A stretch of DNA of 64,000 bases, taken from NCBI GenBank assembly GCA_032622095.1, contig CP136061.1:97707345-97771344 (forward strand), read 5' to 3'. The notes under the pieces were generated by a model, which saw nothing but the letters and a program-made list of their open reading frames with translations, was not told the origin of the DNA and ran no database searches. The translations under genes and the position numbers were made by a program. Positions 1 through 12,119 of the stretch are shown here, piece after piece. Position 1 is the stretch's first letter. Each line of letters opens with the position of its first letter. Source of the stretch: Siphonodentalium dalli. Its lineage: Eukaryota; Mollusca; Scaphopoda; Gadilida; Siphonodentaliidae.

Positions 1-955
1 TACTCCAAAACGTTGACCAGTAGCACTAAAACCACGGAAGAGGGGCTGGAAAAATCTATGAAACAACGGAACGGAGCTGGATGAATCCAATACGGTCGCG
101 ACCCAGTTACCTCGCTTATATTGGTGGTTTAAATTGCCCCAAGTAACCCATAGTTCTTGTCACGTTCTTGTGTTTGAAATATATGGACTGCTTATAAACA
201 CAATATAAATGTATGCCTCCTGCAAACTATTCGCATCATATAAATTATCGCGTAAGAAATTCGCAATGATGAATGATCCTCCTTTTTCTTCAACACAAAA
301 CATAATACAGAGCGATAACTATATGTTTGGCTTTTGTGTGCACGGTAAATATAAATCGCTTTTGTCTCACTCGAGTGGGAAGTTGGAAAAAGCTAATATT
401 CGCAAAGGTATACTATGTCCAGAATCTACATTGTATAATGTCTACTGTGGTGGGAGAAATATTGAAAAACGTCTCGATTTAGCTTGAACCCAGCCGACAA
501 GTCGAAGACGCTGTAGTAAAATTCTTAAAACATTCATAGAATTCCGTGATATATTTCAATTTCTACGCCACCAATTGTTTTCTGAATTATCATACAGATA
601 TTAGTAAAGTGTCAGAGGCTTTCGGTGGACTCTCAAGAAATCGTCAACAGCGAGCCGCAGCACTCTTTTGTTACAGAGTATAACAACTGAATTCCGATAT
701 CAATCCAACCTCTCATAAAAGACGTTTGTGCGTACGATGTAAGATAAATTATTTCCCGTCCGGAGCAACCAGCAAATATTTTGTTGATCACTAAGACGAA
801 TCGTGAAGAAATATGTCCTGTCGTTACTCGACTGGCCAATCAGCTTTTCAGCCAATCAATTACTTTTGACGACGTTCCGGGGAACCAAGGATTCCGCCTT
901 CCATGAACAACAGGCGCATACTATGCACTACCTGGATCAAGATTCATTACATTGT
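1..955. other. No recognisable gene
   Basis: Only short open frames are present (for example 209-487 on the plus strand, 92 codons). None has a recognisable motif, signal peptide or splice context. AT-rich non-coding DNA is the best reading. Confidence 0.6.
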
Positions 956-957
956 GT

Positions 958-1165
958 TGATAGGGATAATTCGTCAGATTATGGTTTTCTCATCATTGGA
1001 ACTTGCACCACAGACACTTACATTGAAAATTAAAAAATTGTGAAACATAACAGGGATAATTCATCGTCTGATTAAGTATTTTTTTCAACATAGGAACTTG
1101 TGCCACAGACACAACTGCATTGTGAAACAATTCAGGGATAACTCTTCATCAGATTTAAGTTTTGA
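958..1165. repeat. Short tandem repeat, about 86-bp unit
   Basis: The blocks 'AGGGATAA', 'TCATCAGATT' and 'GCACCACAGACAC' recur in the same order with a period near 86 bp, giving about 2.4 diverged units. The 76-codon frame across it reads repeat DNA. Confidence 0.6.
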
Positions 1166-1411
1166 TTAATATATGAAGGTATGTCAATATTATCTTATCT
1201 TAAAATAAGAGATCATTAGGTTAATTAAAGTGTTCACAATACATGAAGGTGTGCCTTACACCTAACTGTTGAAGACTGAACTGTGTTATAAGTGAGGACA
1301 TATTGGATGTTATTATCTCCCTTGTGAACAATTGCATGCATATGCCAGCTGCTAAAAAGCCAAAACATAACGGTGATGTTAATTTAAAGCAACAATGCAA
1401 ATATATTATAT

Positions 1412-1790
1412 ACTAGCAGGGTTACCCGGCGTGGCTCAGGTTAAAGTGACGTGAAACCCTCTACATGCTGTAGATATCTGGTCGGAATAGAGAACACTCT
1501 TGCTCTATACATGTATTCTCATAAATTGTATGTCCAAATAGAGTCACAAAACATGATTCTTACACATGGAATATAAGCAGTGGCTCACCTTGTCGGATCG
1601 GAGCGATTGTCATTTTGTTTATCGCGATTAACCCGTCCCACCAATAAAGAAGTATTTATTTATTTACATCTGTATATTTACTTCAGACGTTATATATATA
1701 TTCATTTGTTTTCAAATCCGTGCATCCCTGACTCGAACGGTGCCACATTGACATATTTTAACAACCCCATTAAATTGCTCATACCCTGGG
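1412..1790 (-). mobile_element. Helitron-like 3' end, minus strand
   Basis: Read on the minus strand, the unit ends in a GC-rich degenerate stem followed by GGGTAACCCTGCTAGT, with the final CTAGT at 1416-1412 matching the Helitron 3' rule CTRRT. Inside it (about 1727-1745) lies the complement of the 'GAGTCAGGGATG' block that recurs at 6.2, 6.8, 14.0 and 16.7 kb. The stem-plus-CTRRT signature is established for Helitrons. The family assignment here is inference, since no Rep/helicase coding is visible and the far end is not defined. Confidence 0.4.
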
Positions 1791-1904
1791 GATGATTATA
1801 TATCAGTTTGGTGACAATCGGCGACAAACAAATGTCTGCCCCTCCCCTATTCTGACAACAACAGCGTCACTTTAGAGAATTCTAACCCGCACCATTATCT
1901 TTCT

Positions 1905-1972
1905 CGTAAAAAGTTACCACCACCTGGGAACAGGTCCTGCTAGAAACGCTTACATCTGTTTTGATCCATGTT
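1905..1972 (-). repeat. Left arm of a 3-kb inverted repeat pair
   Basis: About 62 bp around 'CTGCTAGAAACGCTTACATC' is the near-exact reverse complement of 4826-4890. The pair brackets the coding relic at 2.9-3.6 kb, so it may be the terminal inverted repeats of a decayed DNA transposon. Related blocks also occur near 6000-6030, so a dispersed repeat is equally possible. Confidence 0.55.
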
Positions 1973-2544
1973 TACAACTGGTGATTTTCTTTAAAAATAT
2001 AAACAAAAACAACCTAACCTCAGAAGAAAATGGCGTGCTCGACAACAAATGTGTGTTGTTTTCCGCCTGATGTGGTAGCAGGAGGTTTAATACATGACAT
2101 ATATTTTTTCGATTGATATTCGTTAAATAACCACTCAATAAATTAATGTTTTAGTGAATATTTGCCTGTATTTGACACATTAATGACAAGTTTAGCTATA
2201 CCGATTCGTGTAATATAATTATGTAAGCATAACATTGGAGTGGAGACCATGATACTGCTATTGTGTTGCTGTTTTATTATATATCGAAGCATTAACGAAG
2301 TTATCATCGAAAACATTTTTGGAGATGGTAACTTTTGTCTTGTTCGAAGATCGATGCAGGCTACATGCACCTGTTTGAAAAATACAAGCGCTAACGCTTA
2401 CAGTGGACCTTTCTTATGGACTTATATAATGCCGCACATGATATTGGATCATATTGCCCTTAAATTACCTCACCCTCTCTCTGTATTTTCAGAGTATGAT
2501 GTGCAACATGTATCTCTTTAACTGCTACTATTGTGTCTTGAAAT

Positions 2545-2856
2545 ATGAGACATTTGACGGCATTATCAATCATTTATGCTCTAACCACTCGCACGAAGAA
2601 ATTAAGTTTCGGCGTAGAATATCGGTTCACTAGAATAAATTTTAAGGACGTGTACCAGTCCAAAACTATATGTGGAATCATTCCAGCAAAATTTCAAGAA
2701 ACTGGACGGAGGATAGTACCAAACAATGAGCGAGAAACAATATATATTACATCTGTAAGTAGTGAGGGTAGCAATAAGAGAGTACAAGCTGTTTGCTGTT
2801 CTGGTGAATGCCGCTTGACAAGAGCACGCAATTGCATAAATCCCCCAATGTGTTAG
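2545..2856 (+). pseudogene. Open frame preceding the conserved relic
   Basis: A 103-codon frame ends about 40 bp before the first recognisable block of the relic at 2.9 kb. It contains a Cys-containing C-terminal stretch (VCCSGECRLTRARNC) but nothing I can assign. It could be the N-terminal part of the same decayed protein, because it lies on the same strand and inside the same inverted repeats. It could also be a chance frame. Confidence 0.2.
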
Positions 2857-2895
2857 TTGCAACAATTGTAAATAAATCTGCTTCAACGAACACTG

Positions 2896-3633
2896 ATGTC
2901 TCCTATACACAGAGCAAGGAAACCAAAGCACAGATATGCAAACTTTTGCAAGATAATCAGTGACTGGAAATTCAGTCTGCACCATATTAGCCACCTCATG
3001 TTATGTGATGTCATCGAATTTCTTTCATGTGGGGACAGTCGCAAAATGAGCTATCAGGCTATGTTATTCCACGGTCGCTTTTTACGATTTATGGGTGGAA
3101 CCAAACATGCTGGTCACCTCCTGCATCGACTACACTTAACCCATGTAATGCTGAAATTAACTTTGTCGTACCGGATCGACACATCATATGCAAAGACCAG
3201 CCCATGGCGATAGGAGATGCGAAACCGGGAATAATTGGACCAATGCTTGACACAGTTGTACGGAACCCGAAATTCCGAACCTGTTTGAAGTTAACTGTAG
3301 ATGCCAAAACAATTAAGAGCGGATTTCGAAAACGGAGGGGCGACGTTGATGTGGACGGGTATGAGGACACACCGACTCTTTCGGACCGGTTGCGTAGGCT
3401 GAAAGATGAACAAGCTGTCGTCGATACTGAGTGAAGTTGAAATATACTCAGATGATAATATTCATGACATCCCTGTTCAGATAAAAATCGACATGACGGA
3501 AATTATGAAGGTCATTATTTCCAACATAGGTGGTCGTCTGGAAGTACTGCGAAACAAGCAACTGATGCCCGACATGTCAATAAAACGAGTGAGTGCGATA
3601 GCTGGCAATGACTGCACACCTGGCACCGATTAG
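2896..3633 (+). pseudogene. Frameshifted relic of a conserved invertebrate protein
   Basis: Three overlapping plus-strand frames read as one continuing protein. Frame one (2896-3213) carries a block around DVIEFLSCGDSRKMSY followed by HGRFLRFMGG. After a shift near 3130, frame two (3027-3434) carries LNPCNAEINFVVPD, then KPGIIGPML, KLTVDAKTIKSG and a GDVDVDG...PTLSDRLRRLKDE block. Frame three (3406-3633) continues to a stop. From memory, this order of blocks resembles an uncharacterised multi-copy protein family in cnidarians, molluscs and lancelets, often suspected to be transposon-borne. The function is unknown. At least two frameshifts make this copy non-functional unless introns reconcile the frames, and I saw no good donor/acceptor pair at the shifts. 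It lies inside a 3-kb inverted repeat pair (1905-1972 and 4826-4892). Confidence 0.45.
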
Positions 3634-3639
3634 CGATTG

Positions 3640-3796
3640 GTTGTTTGTGTTCCCAGTCATATACGGAGACACACTGGTAGGCCTATGGGATACGGATGCA
3701 TGCAGTTACCAAATTTGGCCACGCTAAATCTGGCACCAGCATACATCCGTATCCTATACTAGTGTATATCCGTATATGACTCTGAACACAAACAAC
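3640..3796. repeat. Foldback (palindromic) element
   Basis: The ends 'TTGTTTGTGTTC' and 'GAACACAAACAA' pair, and so do long inner blocks ('AGTCATATACGGA', 'GGATACGGATGCATG'). The arms are about 65 bp around a short centre. It abuts the 3' side of the coding relic. A foldback MITE is likely; no target duplication is clear. Confidence 0.6.
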
Positions 3797-3799
3797 TAG

Positions 3800-4825
3800 C
3801 CACGAATACGTACCAGTGTACACACGGATCGGCCCCCCCCCAACCCCCTTGCGTGATAATTCACAAAATTTATTATTAAACACTGGCTTCTTAATGTCAC
3901 TACCACGAACGCGTTTTGATTGACCATTGCAACGCCGAATTTCCGCGACGTTGGTTGGCTTACGTATTTCTATTTACGTCGTCGCGAGAAAAAATTTATA
4001 CAAATATATTTCTTTAACAATATACTTTTGGATGGCTCTTTTACATACATAAGTTTGATAATTATGTGTCGTAATGTTGCACTGTTATAGAATATTTATA
4101 ACGAAACGCATTTATTTCTTACATTATTCCGATAAAGTAGCCCTAACAGAAATCATCTGGAAAAACCCTGGTGACTGTTAAATTATAGTTTATTAAGTAA
4201 GATTTATTTAACATGAATTATAGTTGATCCAATTAAATTGTTTCACTGTAATATAATTATATGGGTTTGTGAATAAAGGTTTTGCTGTTGACATTCTGAT
4301 ATAATTTTGTTGATATATCTTTCTGAAAGTGCATTATAACGCACATCAAGTATTGACAAAACCTGTATAATCCCATAAAGAGGCCGCATACACAAGATTG
4401 ATGCTTTTATTTATCTAAAACCTATCGACATTCACTTTGTAAACTGTACCCAAAACGGGTGTAGACTGGACCATCGTGTCGAGACGGTCAGCTGTAAGTT
4501 GTACCCTAGACAATTCTCCGCACACATACAACATAAAATACGTGCAGCACTAGATCAGATTCGATAGTTTCGTTGTTCTATTCATTGGACAGTTTGTCGC
4601 CGACGATAACTAATGTCTTTGCAGTCACAATATAGGCAAAATAACGCTTTTTTGGTATGAGGCGTATTTTTGTACTATATATATAGTGAATTTCTGAAGA
4701 TATTTTAAGATAAGGGTGCATAGACATACCTCTGGTAATGATTGTTTCTTCAGTCTTGTCAAATGCGACTGCATTCAATGAAATGTAAATCTGTCGCGAA
4801 TCGGACGGTCAGATGTAATCGATTT
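3800..4825. other. No recognisable gene
   Basis: AT-rich DNA inside the 1.9/4.8-kb inverted repeats. No frame over 66 codons and no recognisable motif. Confidence 0.6.
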
Positions 4826-4892
4826 GGCAGGATCAAAACAGATGTAAGCGTTTCTAGCAGGACCGGTTCCAAGTGGGTGGTTACCTCTGTTA
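4826..4892 (+). repeat. Right arm of the 3-kb inverted repeat pair
   Basis: Reverse complement of 1905-1972 over about 62 bp, sharing 'GGATCAAAACAGATGTAAGC' and the following 'GTTTCTAGCAGGACC'. It runs straight into a second inverted repeat arm (4880-4968), so two inverted pairs overlap here. Confidence 0.55.
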
Positions 4893-6022
4893 TAACTCTT
4901 TTGTGCCATCTAGATGGTCCCCCGTGAATTTCTATAGAACACAGACAGACAGACATTCGCAAATATAGATATATATATTATATTAATATGAATGTGATAC
5001 TGATTTACTTTTATCCAACTCGACTTTGGTGAGCGCTCAAATGTAAACAAAACAAACGCACATTTTCGTCGTCATTTCGTGTTTCTGAGAAATGTAGCAA
5101 ACGGCACCTGTCACTGGTGTTGTTCATTGGAAATGTTCGGGCAAGTGATTCCAATCATTCCACGGACCTAGCTCCAGTTCACGAGGAATCTCCTTTTGTT
5201 GTGCGTGCAACAGATATAACATTTGTTGTTAAATATTGTTTCAAGCCCATATTAGTATGCTAAACTATCACTTCAATATTTTGTTCAGGTACTCATTATG
5301 GGCTAGTATAACGTGAGAACTAACCGCCTAATACATGGATGGAATATATGTCCGACCCTATGTATCTTATGGCTGGGGATTATCAAGCAAAAATTGCCAA
5401 AGTTTATGGGGACACATATGTGATAATATTAAACTACTTGGTCAAATATCGCCATGTCAACAACTTGTTGGGGATTAATGTTTACGAATGCACATAGGTA
5501 TGGATATACATGTATCAACAAGAAAACATATTTGATATGGTCCAGTAAATGCACATCTTATAAATTAAACTATTGTTATAGCACACAAGGATTAAATGTT
5601 AGCATTTCTTTAAGAAACTCATATTATTTTACTAATAATAAGCTAATCCAATATTTAGCCCACAAACACGGTATGTTGGTGGTACTGAACACTCACTCAA
5701 AAAAAACTTGGGTTGAATATAACGAAATTCTAGTCAGACTCTAACCCAGAGTTTTGTCAACCAAATCCGTACTAGAGGTTGGGTTACGGCTGCTAACTAA
5801 ACTAGTTTGGCTTTGAAAAAAGTAACCAAAGATTGGGTTATGGTAACACAACTTTGTAACACAACTTTGGTTTAATTAACCAAACATTGGGTTTGAAGTA
5901 ACTAAATATAGGGTTAGAGAAAACCTGTGTAAATATATATATTTGCAAATGTTTGTCTGTGTTCTATATTACAAATTCATGGGGGACCATCCAGATGGCA
6001 CTAAAGGGGTATAATAGAGGTA
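4880..6022. mobile_element. 1.1-kb interval with about 90-bp inverted ends
   Basis: 4880-4968 and 5936-6022 are inverted copies. Both contain 'GTGCCATCTAGATGGTCCCC' (or a close variant), 'GAATTT', 'AGAACACAGACA' and 'CGCAAATATA'. The interior has no recognisable coding; 5690-5900 is a degenerate repeat of 'TTGGGTT' and 'AACCCA' words. A non-autonomous DNA transposon or two inverted copies of a dispersed repeat both fit. Confidence 0.5.
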
Positions 6023-6119
6023 ACTTTTCACGAGGAATATAGTGGTACAGGTTAGATTTTTCTAAAGGGACGCTGTTGTATCAGGACCAGAAACGGGAGG
6101 GCAGATTTCTTTTGTTTCC

Positions 6120-6440
6120 GATTTTCACCAAACGTATACAGAATCATCTCCATGATATGATGCATATATTGGTGTGGTTTAAAGACGTCCATATTGGCGC
6201 AGTTCGAGTCAGGGATGCACATAGGTGGAGTGTACGCCAAATTGACGTCGTTTGGATGAGATTGTATTTCCACCAAATTGATATTCTGCTCCGTGATACG
6301 AGGAATCTAATTTAATTGCGTCAAATTTGTACCGCTTGGGTGAGAGCCGGGACAGTATTTTGTATAAGAATTTGTTTAGCCGCCGATTTCCACCAATTAT
6401 ACATATATATAATGAGTCTAATTATATGGTTTAACTAAAC
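6120..6440 (+). repeat. Dispersed repeat unit ('GAGTCAGGGATG' family)
   Basis: Contains the family blocks 'GGTGTGGTTTAAAGACG', 'CGAGTCAGGGATG' and 'CGATTTCCACCAA' in the order also seen at 6.7, 13.9 and 16.5 kb. It is probably the internal minisatellite unit of the Helitron-like family whose ends lie at 1412 and 17477. Confidence 0.5.
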
Positions 6441-6699
6441 CTTTGGCGAGTAGAACATGTCGACATACGGTTCGCGAGTGGAACGACATATGTTGTTTCA
6501 GGAAATGTAATTTTTATGTAGACATAACATCAATTAATCATCTGATTTATAAATGAAGGAGGTAGTTTTTATATAACGTCCCAAAGTATAAGTGCAATAG
6601 ATTATGATAGCACACGTAAACAGAAAACACGCATCAATTAAACGAATTATTGGACCATTTTGACCCGAATGTATTAATTATTATTGCTATGACGTTGAC

Positions 6700-6870
6700 G
6701 TTAAACTAACGCATGCCGTCCTGTATATGACATTATGAACGTAAAGTGTGGCCACGTTTGAGTCAGGGATGGGGAGGTGAGGGTCACCAAACTTGATACA
6801 AATATGTTTGGCGCCAATTTCCACCAAATTGATACACGTTCTTCTCAAATGATATGAGGAATCAAAACTT
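6700..6870 (+). repeat. Dispersed repeat unit ('GAGTCAGGGATG' family)
   Basis: Has 'TTGAGTCAGGGATGGGG' followed by 'CAATTTCCACCAAATTGATA' and 'GATATGAGGAATC'. The last two blocks also occur in the 6.1-6.4 kb unit in the same order. Confidence 0.5.
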
Positions 6871-6879
6871 GCAGACTGG

Positions 6880-7870
6880 TCGAAAATATGGGATAAACAG
6901 CCAATTGAAAACAATCGAGGCATTTTTTAGGAAAAGTTGACACGGCGACTTTTTAACCTACTTCGAGTGTCCTGAATACATTCCAGATGCCTGTCAAGCT
7001 ATGTGACCTATATTTTACCCACAAATTTGGGGCCAAATATTGGAAAATTTGGTTAAATCATCAATTTATGGATTTTCAGGAATGTATTCAATTCAAATTC
7101 AGGATTATCAGGCTCCATATGGAAACAATTCAAATTCACAAGCCCTTAAAATGCCATGTCTATTTTGTCGGCCTCATGTTATGGATTCCAGAACAGAAAA
7201 CCATTCCTAGTTTCAACAAGTATTTTGTTTTAGTTATGTGCCTTCACAAACGGGAGTTTACCTGATTTTGGAGCCTCAATTTCTCAGAATGAGCCGAATT
7301 CCGTATTTTATGGGTGCAAAATCAAGGTCCTTTTCACTGTTTTAGTAATTTCCGCACTAGATTATACACAAACAAAGGATATATTTATGCATCTATGATT
7401 AAGAAGAAAAACATATTCTCAAACAAAATGTGTGTTCCATTGTGTAGACTTAACCGCATTTGCCTCTGACAAAGAACTCATGTGATGAAATTCAATCGAT
7501 ATCCATAACACTGTAGAACCAGTAGACAGTTGGTTCTGTGGAGTACCAAATCGTTCGCTCCAAGCTGATTGGATGAGACGATCACGTGTGTCGGTGTGTC
7601 GATTGTGTAATATGATTAAATTGAAGTGAACAAAATGGCCGCGCATCGACTCGCCGTCAACTGTCGTTTTAGAGTACCTTATAACAACGGAGAAACACGA
7701 CATAACACCCGCTTGCATATTTTATTTGAAGCCGAATTCGGCCTCGACTTACAGGTACACTTTTGAACAGCCGTGAAATGATAAATAGTTTTTATTTTGG
7801 CCAAATTTGGCGGAATTGGAACAAAGAGTTACTTCTTGTACTGTAGAAGTTCTGGAATAATGTATATTGT
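6880..7870. other. No recognisable gene
   Basis: Two short frames (6987-7265 plus, 7419-7718 minus) lack motifs and splice context. Confidence 0.55.
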
Positions 7871-7875
7871 TATGT

Positions 7876-8175
7876 GCTATAATAGATCGATTGGTAGTTC
7901 ACACAGACCTGTTGCAGATGTCTGATTTATGGTTAAAGCCCATTACTGATAACGCATAAAATATATATCTGCACAAATCACAAGCCATTGCGATTAATCG
8001 CAAACCTTTGTGATAAATCGAAATCCTTTACACTAAATCGCATATATTTATCGTAAAGTGGTTTGCGATTCGCAAAGGTTTGCGACGTATCTCAATGTAG
8101 TTTTTTATTTGTCGGGCTATTACAGATCGATTGGTGTTTCACACAGACCTGTTTAAGATGTGTGATTTATAATGT
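7876..8175. repeat. GATAAATCGC-rich dispersed repeat, copy 1
   Basis: Central clusters of 'GCGATTAATCGCAAACC' and 'GTGATAAATCG' words are flanked by inverted 'TAATAGATCGATTGG...ACACAGACCTG' blocks. Copies lie at 19.97-20.33, 25.25-25.48 and 25.64-25.88 kb, some in the opposite orientation. The structure (short-period core, near-palindromic edges) suggests a non-autonomous element of about 300 bp. Confidence 0.55.
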
Positions 8176-8404
8176 TTACTTTAATATTCTTACAAATGTA
8201 GATCCCATTAATAATTCATGTTTTAAATGTCATTGCGGTCTGTCTATCGGATCCCCAGTACTATACATAGAGTATAGATAAATTGTTTATATATATACAT
8301 ATTATTTGTTTAAAACCATACGTGCATTTCTCTGGCGTATATTGCCACAGTGGTCCTCATGTTCTTAATTAAAATCAGATACAATATGTTAAGAACAATA
8401 TCAC

Positions 8405-8880
8405 TAATTCCACTGGTGGGTGGCCCGTCACAAATATCCATTAGAAGCACACTCACCCCGCACCATGAGTACCACCCCGAGGGAGTGAAACTGGGTATGT
8501 ACCATTATCGAGAACGGTGCGGATTTCGGTCAATTTGACGGCATGGGTGGGTGGCCCGCTCCAAATTAGAATCACACCACGTATCCGGGGGGTACCACCC
8601 CGATGTGGTGAAATTGAGTATGGACCATTTCCGAGAATGGTAAGGATTTCGACCAATTTGACGGTATGGGTGAGTGACACGTAGAAAAGAACAATAGAAA
8701 GACCCATATCCTGACCCGTATACCCGTGGGTACCATGCACCCGAGGGGGTGAACATGTGGTATGAACCATTTTCGAGAACGGTAAAGATTTCGGCAAATT
8801 TGTCTGCATAGGTGGTTGGTCCACCCCATGTACACCATAGAAACATCCCCACCGACCCCGACCCAATTGCCTCCAAGTTT
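8405..8880. repeat. Minisatellite array, about 120-130 bp unit
   Basis: Three to four diverged units, each with 'GGGTGGCCCG', 'GGTACCACCCCGA', 'GTGAAA', 'CGAGAACGGT' and 'ATTTCGGTCAATTTGACGG'. The same unit forms an array in the opposite orientation at 11.50-12.00 kb. A detached fragment ('CATAGAAATATCCCCACC') sits at 9345-9382. The long open frames on the minus strand follow the repeat period and are not genes. Confidence 0.75.
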
Positions 8881-10812
8881 TCGGAAATCAACATATCATT
8901 ACTTGTTGTATCTTTCCTGCTGGAATAGCCATTTGGCCCCAGTTTCGGTTAATATTCAGAGTACATTGCTTCAGTTCTCCGTGATCCACGACATCAATTA
9001 GGCTAGTCCCCCCTCAAACCAAATCAGGGCACGTTATCCGTTCTTATTTGCCAGCAGCATTTCGTAAAGTGTACGAGGCTTTTGTGAACAGAACGATTCA
9101 ACAAAGTGTGTAGTGTGTTAATATGTGCATACCCTTTGTCCACATTAGAACATATATGTTCAGTTCGTGGTGCGTTCAAGACTTCTAATCTGATAGGAGA
9201 ACATCAAAGCATACACAATGTTTGAACTAACACTTGTCACCTTGATCAGGCTTGTTTGGTGGTATAATATACAATATCGACTTTTTGTCGATTCGGAGAG
9301 ACTCTAACAAAAACTTTGACACCAACAATTATTTTGCATTTGTCATAGAAATATCCCCACCCGACTCCCGCCCCAATTGCCACAAATAATTATTTCACAA
9401 GTCGCCTTCACACTCATAAGGTATGCGATGTTCAGATATACATGCATGTCAAACAACGCGGACGCTATTTCTGAGATCATAAGGAGTGAAAAAAGAGTAT
9501 CTGGAAATAAAAAGGATTTTCTGTCTCTGTATACATATCTCAGCCATGTCATGGAATATGGGATTTGTAGATTCGCTGTCTATCATTCAAAAGATGGCAC
9601 AATACCCGTGGTTCAATTAACCTTATGTTGACAAAACATCACAAACATGGCGAGCTTGTGATGTGCGCAAGTAGCCTAAATAGGCATCTCGCATGAGCGC
9701 ATTGTAGTTTTGTCCTGTTTGCTGATCTGTCGGAATATTAGCCATGATTTGTCGACAATTAGTGTTAATAAAACCCTCAAAATAACGTTCCTTTGGGTAT
9801 TGAAATAAGCGTCCATGTTACAACTTGAGCATGGCTATGCGCTTAACGTTATATTTATGACACGAATGAATACAACGTCATATCATGGAATACTATTGGT
9901 GTAAACAGTATTTAATCCATATAATTCATAAAGTAATTACAATATAATAATAAGTTATATGGTATGGAGGGGATTCGACAGCAAGCTGATAGCTTATATG
10001 TGCCGTATCCGGTTATGGTCTGACCGAGCCCACGACGTGAGTGTGCTTGGATTAAGTGCGATGTATTTCAAACAATTTGAAGTTCACAGTTGGTGTTTAT
10101 TTGTTTTTTTGCCTCGCATTAACTCACGCAGTGGGCTCGTTCGATATGTGTGTCGATATTAAGTTTTATGGAATAAACGGTTTAAGTGAGACTAAGAGCT
10201 GGTATTAATAATACAGTTGGTATTAGTACAATTGTTATCAGATCAGTGGGAGAACGGGGGAGAATTAGATAGTAATGTTTCAAATAGAGGAGAATTTAAA
10301 GATATATGGATAATCTGATGTAGACATAATGATTTTGAAGAGATGGCCTATACCCTCTGAGCCGACATCGCACCATGGTAACAGTTCACAGTGAATTCGA
10401 ACGCGGAGTGTGTTCGTATGTGGTCAGGTTATAATCTAGCTCATTGTTGCATATCTTCCGATTTGATTTGGTTTTTATGCGCGTTATTATGCGCGTATGT
10501 GGTTTAACGGACGAGTCCTCGGGGCCATTACTAATTGAATCGTTTGGTGCTTGGGATATATTTTTGTACTTCTCTGAAAATGGTTATATTATCGTCATGT
10601 GAGAGTTCGGTGGAACCGCGGAGTAGCACATCGGTTGCAATGTTATAAAGGCCAGACACTGTGGTTAGTAATAAGGCTCTTTGTAAGTCGTATCTTTCGC
10701 ATTCGAGGAAATAATGTTAGGTATCCTCTAGCTTACCGTAAGCACACATGCGTTGATCAGAAAAAAAAATTTGAATATGTGTGGTAATTTAAGTGCAGTC
10801 TAAGTCGAGAGT
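8881..10812. other. No recognisable gene
   Basis: Only short frames without motifs (for example 9377-9631 plus, 9959-10162 plus). Apart from the small minisatellite fragment at 9345-9382, I see no repeat or regulatory structure I can support. Confidence 0.5.
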
Positions 10813-10813
10813 G

Positions 10814-11284
10814 CTAGACCTGCGCGTCGCGTGTGTAGGCATAATAAAACCATTTAGGGATATTGTTCAGGTTAGAGTTCAATGACTTTGAGAATGTCAC
10901 TATCGAAACCATGGAATTCCTGCTTGTGTCAAGGTTATTCCACAACGTGGTTGTCGAGAGAAAGAAGGATCTTCTGTGATATTCATTATCGAAAACTGTG
11001 ACCATAAAACGATTGCCTTGTCTGGTGACACGCCCGATATCTGACTGTGAGTTGGAGGTACTAAAGTTCTTAGATATATTGGTGCCTGGCCATGCACCAT
11101 TTTGTAGAATAGCTATATGGAATACGATTAGGCCACTTCCTAATGGCGCCGAAACATGTGTCATTATTATCGCGCCGAAAGCGCAATTATGAAGTGTTCC
11201 TAATAGTAGTCCATATCTTTCGGTGGTGTACGTTAAGCGTGACCATCGATTCTTTGTTTTAATCACATCACTTGCGCACATCAT
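10814..11284 (-). pseudogene. 3' relic of a non-LTR retrotransposon (LINE)
   Basis: A 156-codon minus-strand frame carries the conserved C-terminal block that follows the reverse transcriptase domain in CR1/jockey-type LINEs. A 'GRVTRQGNRFMV' basic stretch leads into 'RRSFFLSTTTLWNNLD' and a 'FSKSLNS' ending. Compare 'RRSFEVYGPTIWNNLPKE...FKSALK' near the end of the LINE at 30.4 kb in this same window. The RT catalytic region is absent, so this is a 5'-truncated, decayed copy. It is not the same family as the 30.4-kb copy: the shared residues are limited to the W-N-L core and the basic block. Confidence 0.55.
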
Positions 11285-11494
11285 TTTAGTTTGATGCGCA
11301 CCAAATTCAAGTATTCCTTTATTTCAATTATGGCCGCGGAGAGTTGAATATTTATATGCACGATGCACTAAACGTTTACGGTTACCTCTGTTTTCTTGCG
11401 ACTCGATGTTGCCTAATTTATAGCGACATTGCTAATAGGTGGGAAATCATTTTGTAGCGCAGTGTCCATGTTTAGGCGGGGTAAGGAGTTGGCT

Positions 11495-12010
11495 GTTTCT
11501 GGTGGGTATTTGTGGTGGGCCACCCACTCATGCCGACAAATTGACCGAAATCATTACCGTTCTCGAAATTGTTTACCTCTCGAGTGGTTTCCCTTTCCCC
11601 GGGGGTGAGGGGAGGGAATGTTTCTAGAAAGTATGTGGGCATGTTCAGTCAAATTGACCGAAATCCTCACCGTTCTCGAAAATGTTCAATACTCATATTT
11701 CACCCCCGCTGGACGGTACCCCTGGGTGAGGGGTGGTGTATTTCTATTGATATAAGCGGGCCACCCACCCATGCCGTCAATTTGATCCAAATCATTACCG
11801 TCCTCGAAAATGGCCGATACCCAATATTCACCACTCGGATGGTACCGCCGGGGTGAGGCCATCCCATGCCGTCAAATTGCCAGAAATTCTTACCGTTCTT
11901 GAAACTGGTCCATACCCATGTTACACCCACTCGTGGGGTACCCAAATAGGGTGCGGCGTGACGATGGTGCGTTTCTATTAAGTATTTGGGACGGACACGT
12001 TGACCGAAAA
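11495..12010. repeat. Minisatellite array, inverse orientation to 8.4 kb
   Basis: Four units of about 120-130 bp with 'GGGCCACCCACCCATGCCG', 'AATTGACCGAAATC', 'CGTTCTCGAAA' and 'GGTACC...GGGTGAGG'. These are reverse complements of the blocks in the 8405-8880 array. The frames at 11439-11856 follow the repeat and are not genes. Confidence 0.75.
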
Positions 12011-12119
12011 GTACATTTTTGCAAACAAAGATTACGGAATAAGTTTCAAAAGTTATGTTCGCAGAACAATGTGGATTTAAAATTTTGGCACAGCGCCTAA
12101 ATGCTTGCTTATGAGCAGG

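Noticed and set aside
8453-8894. Three overlapping minus-strand frames of 88-137 codons
   Set aside because: Their length follows the minisatellite period. The repeated residues (LVEILTILGNGPY-type) are just the unit translated in three frames.
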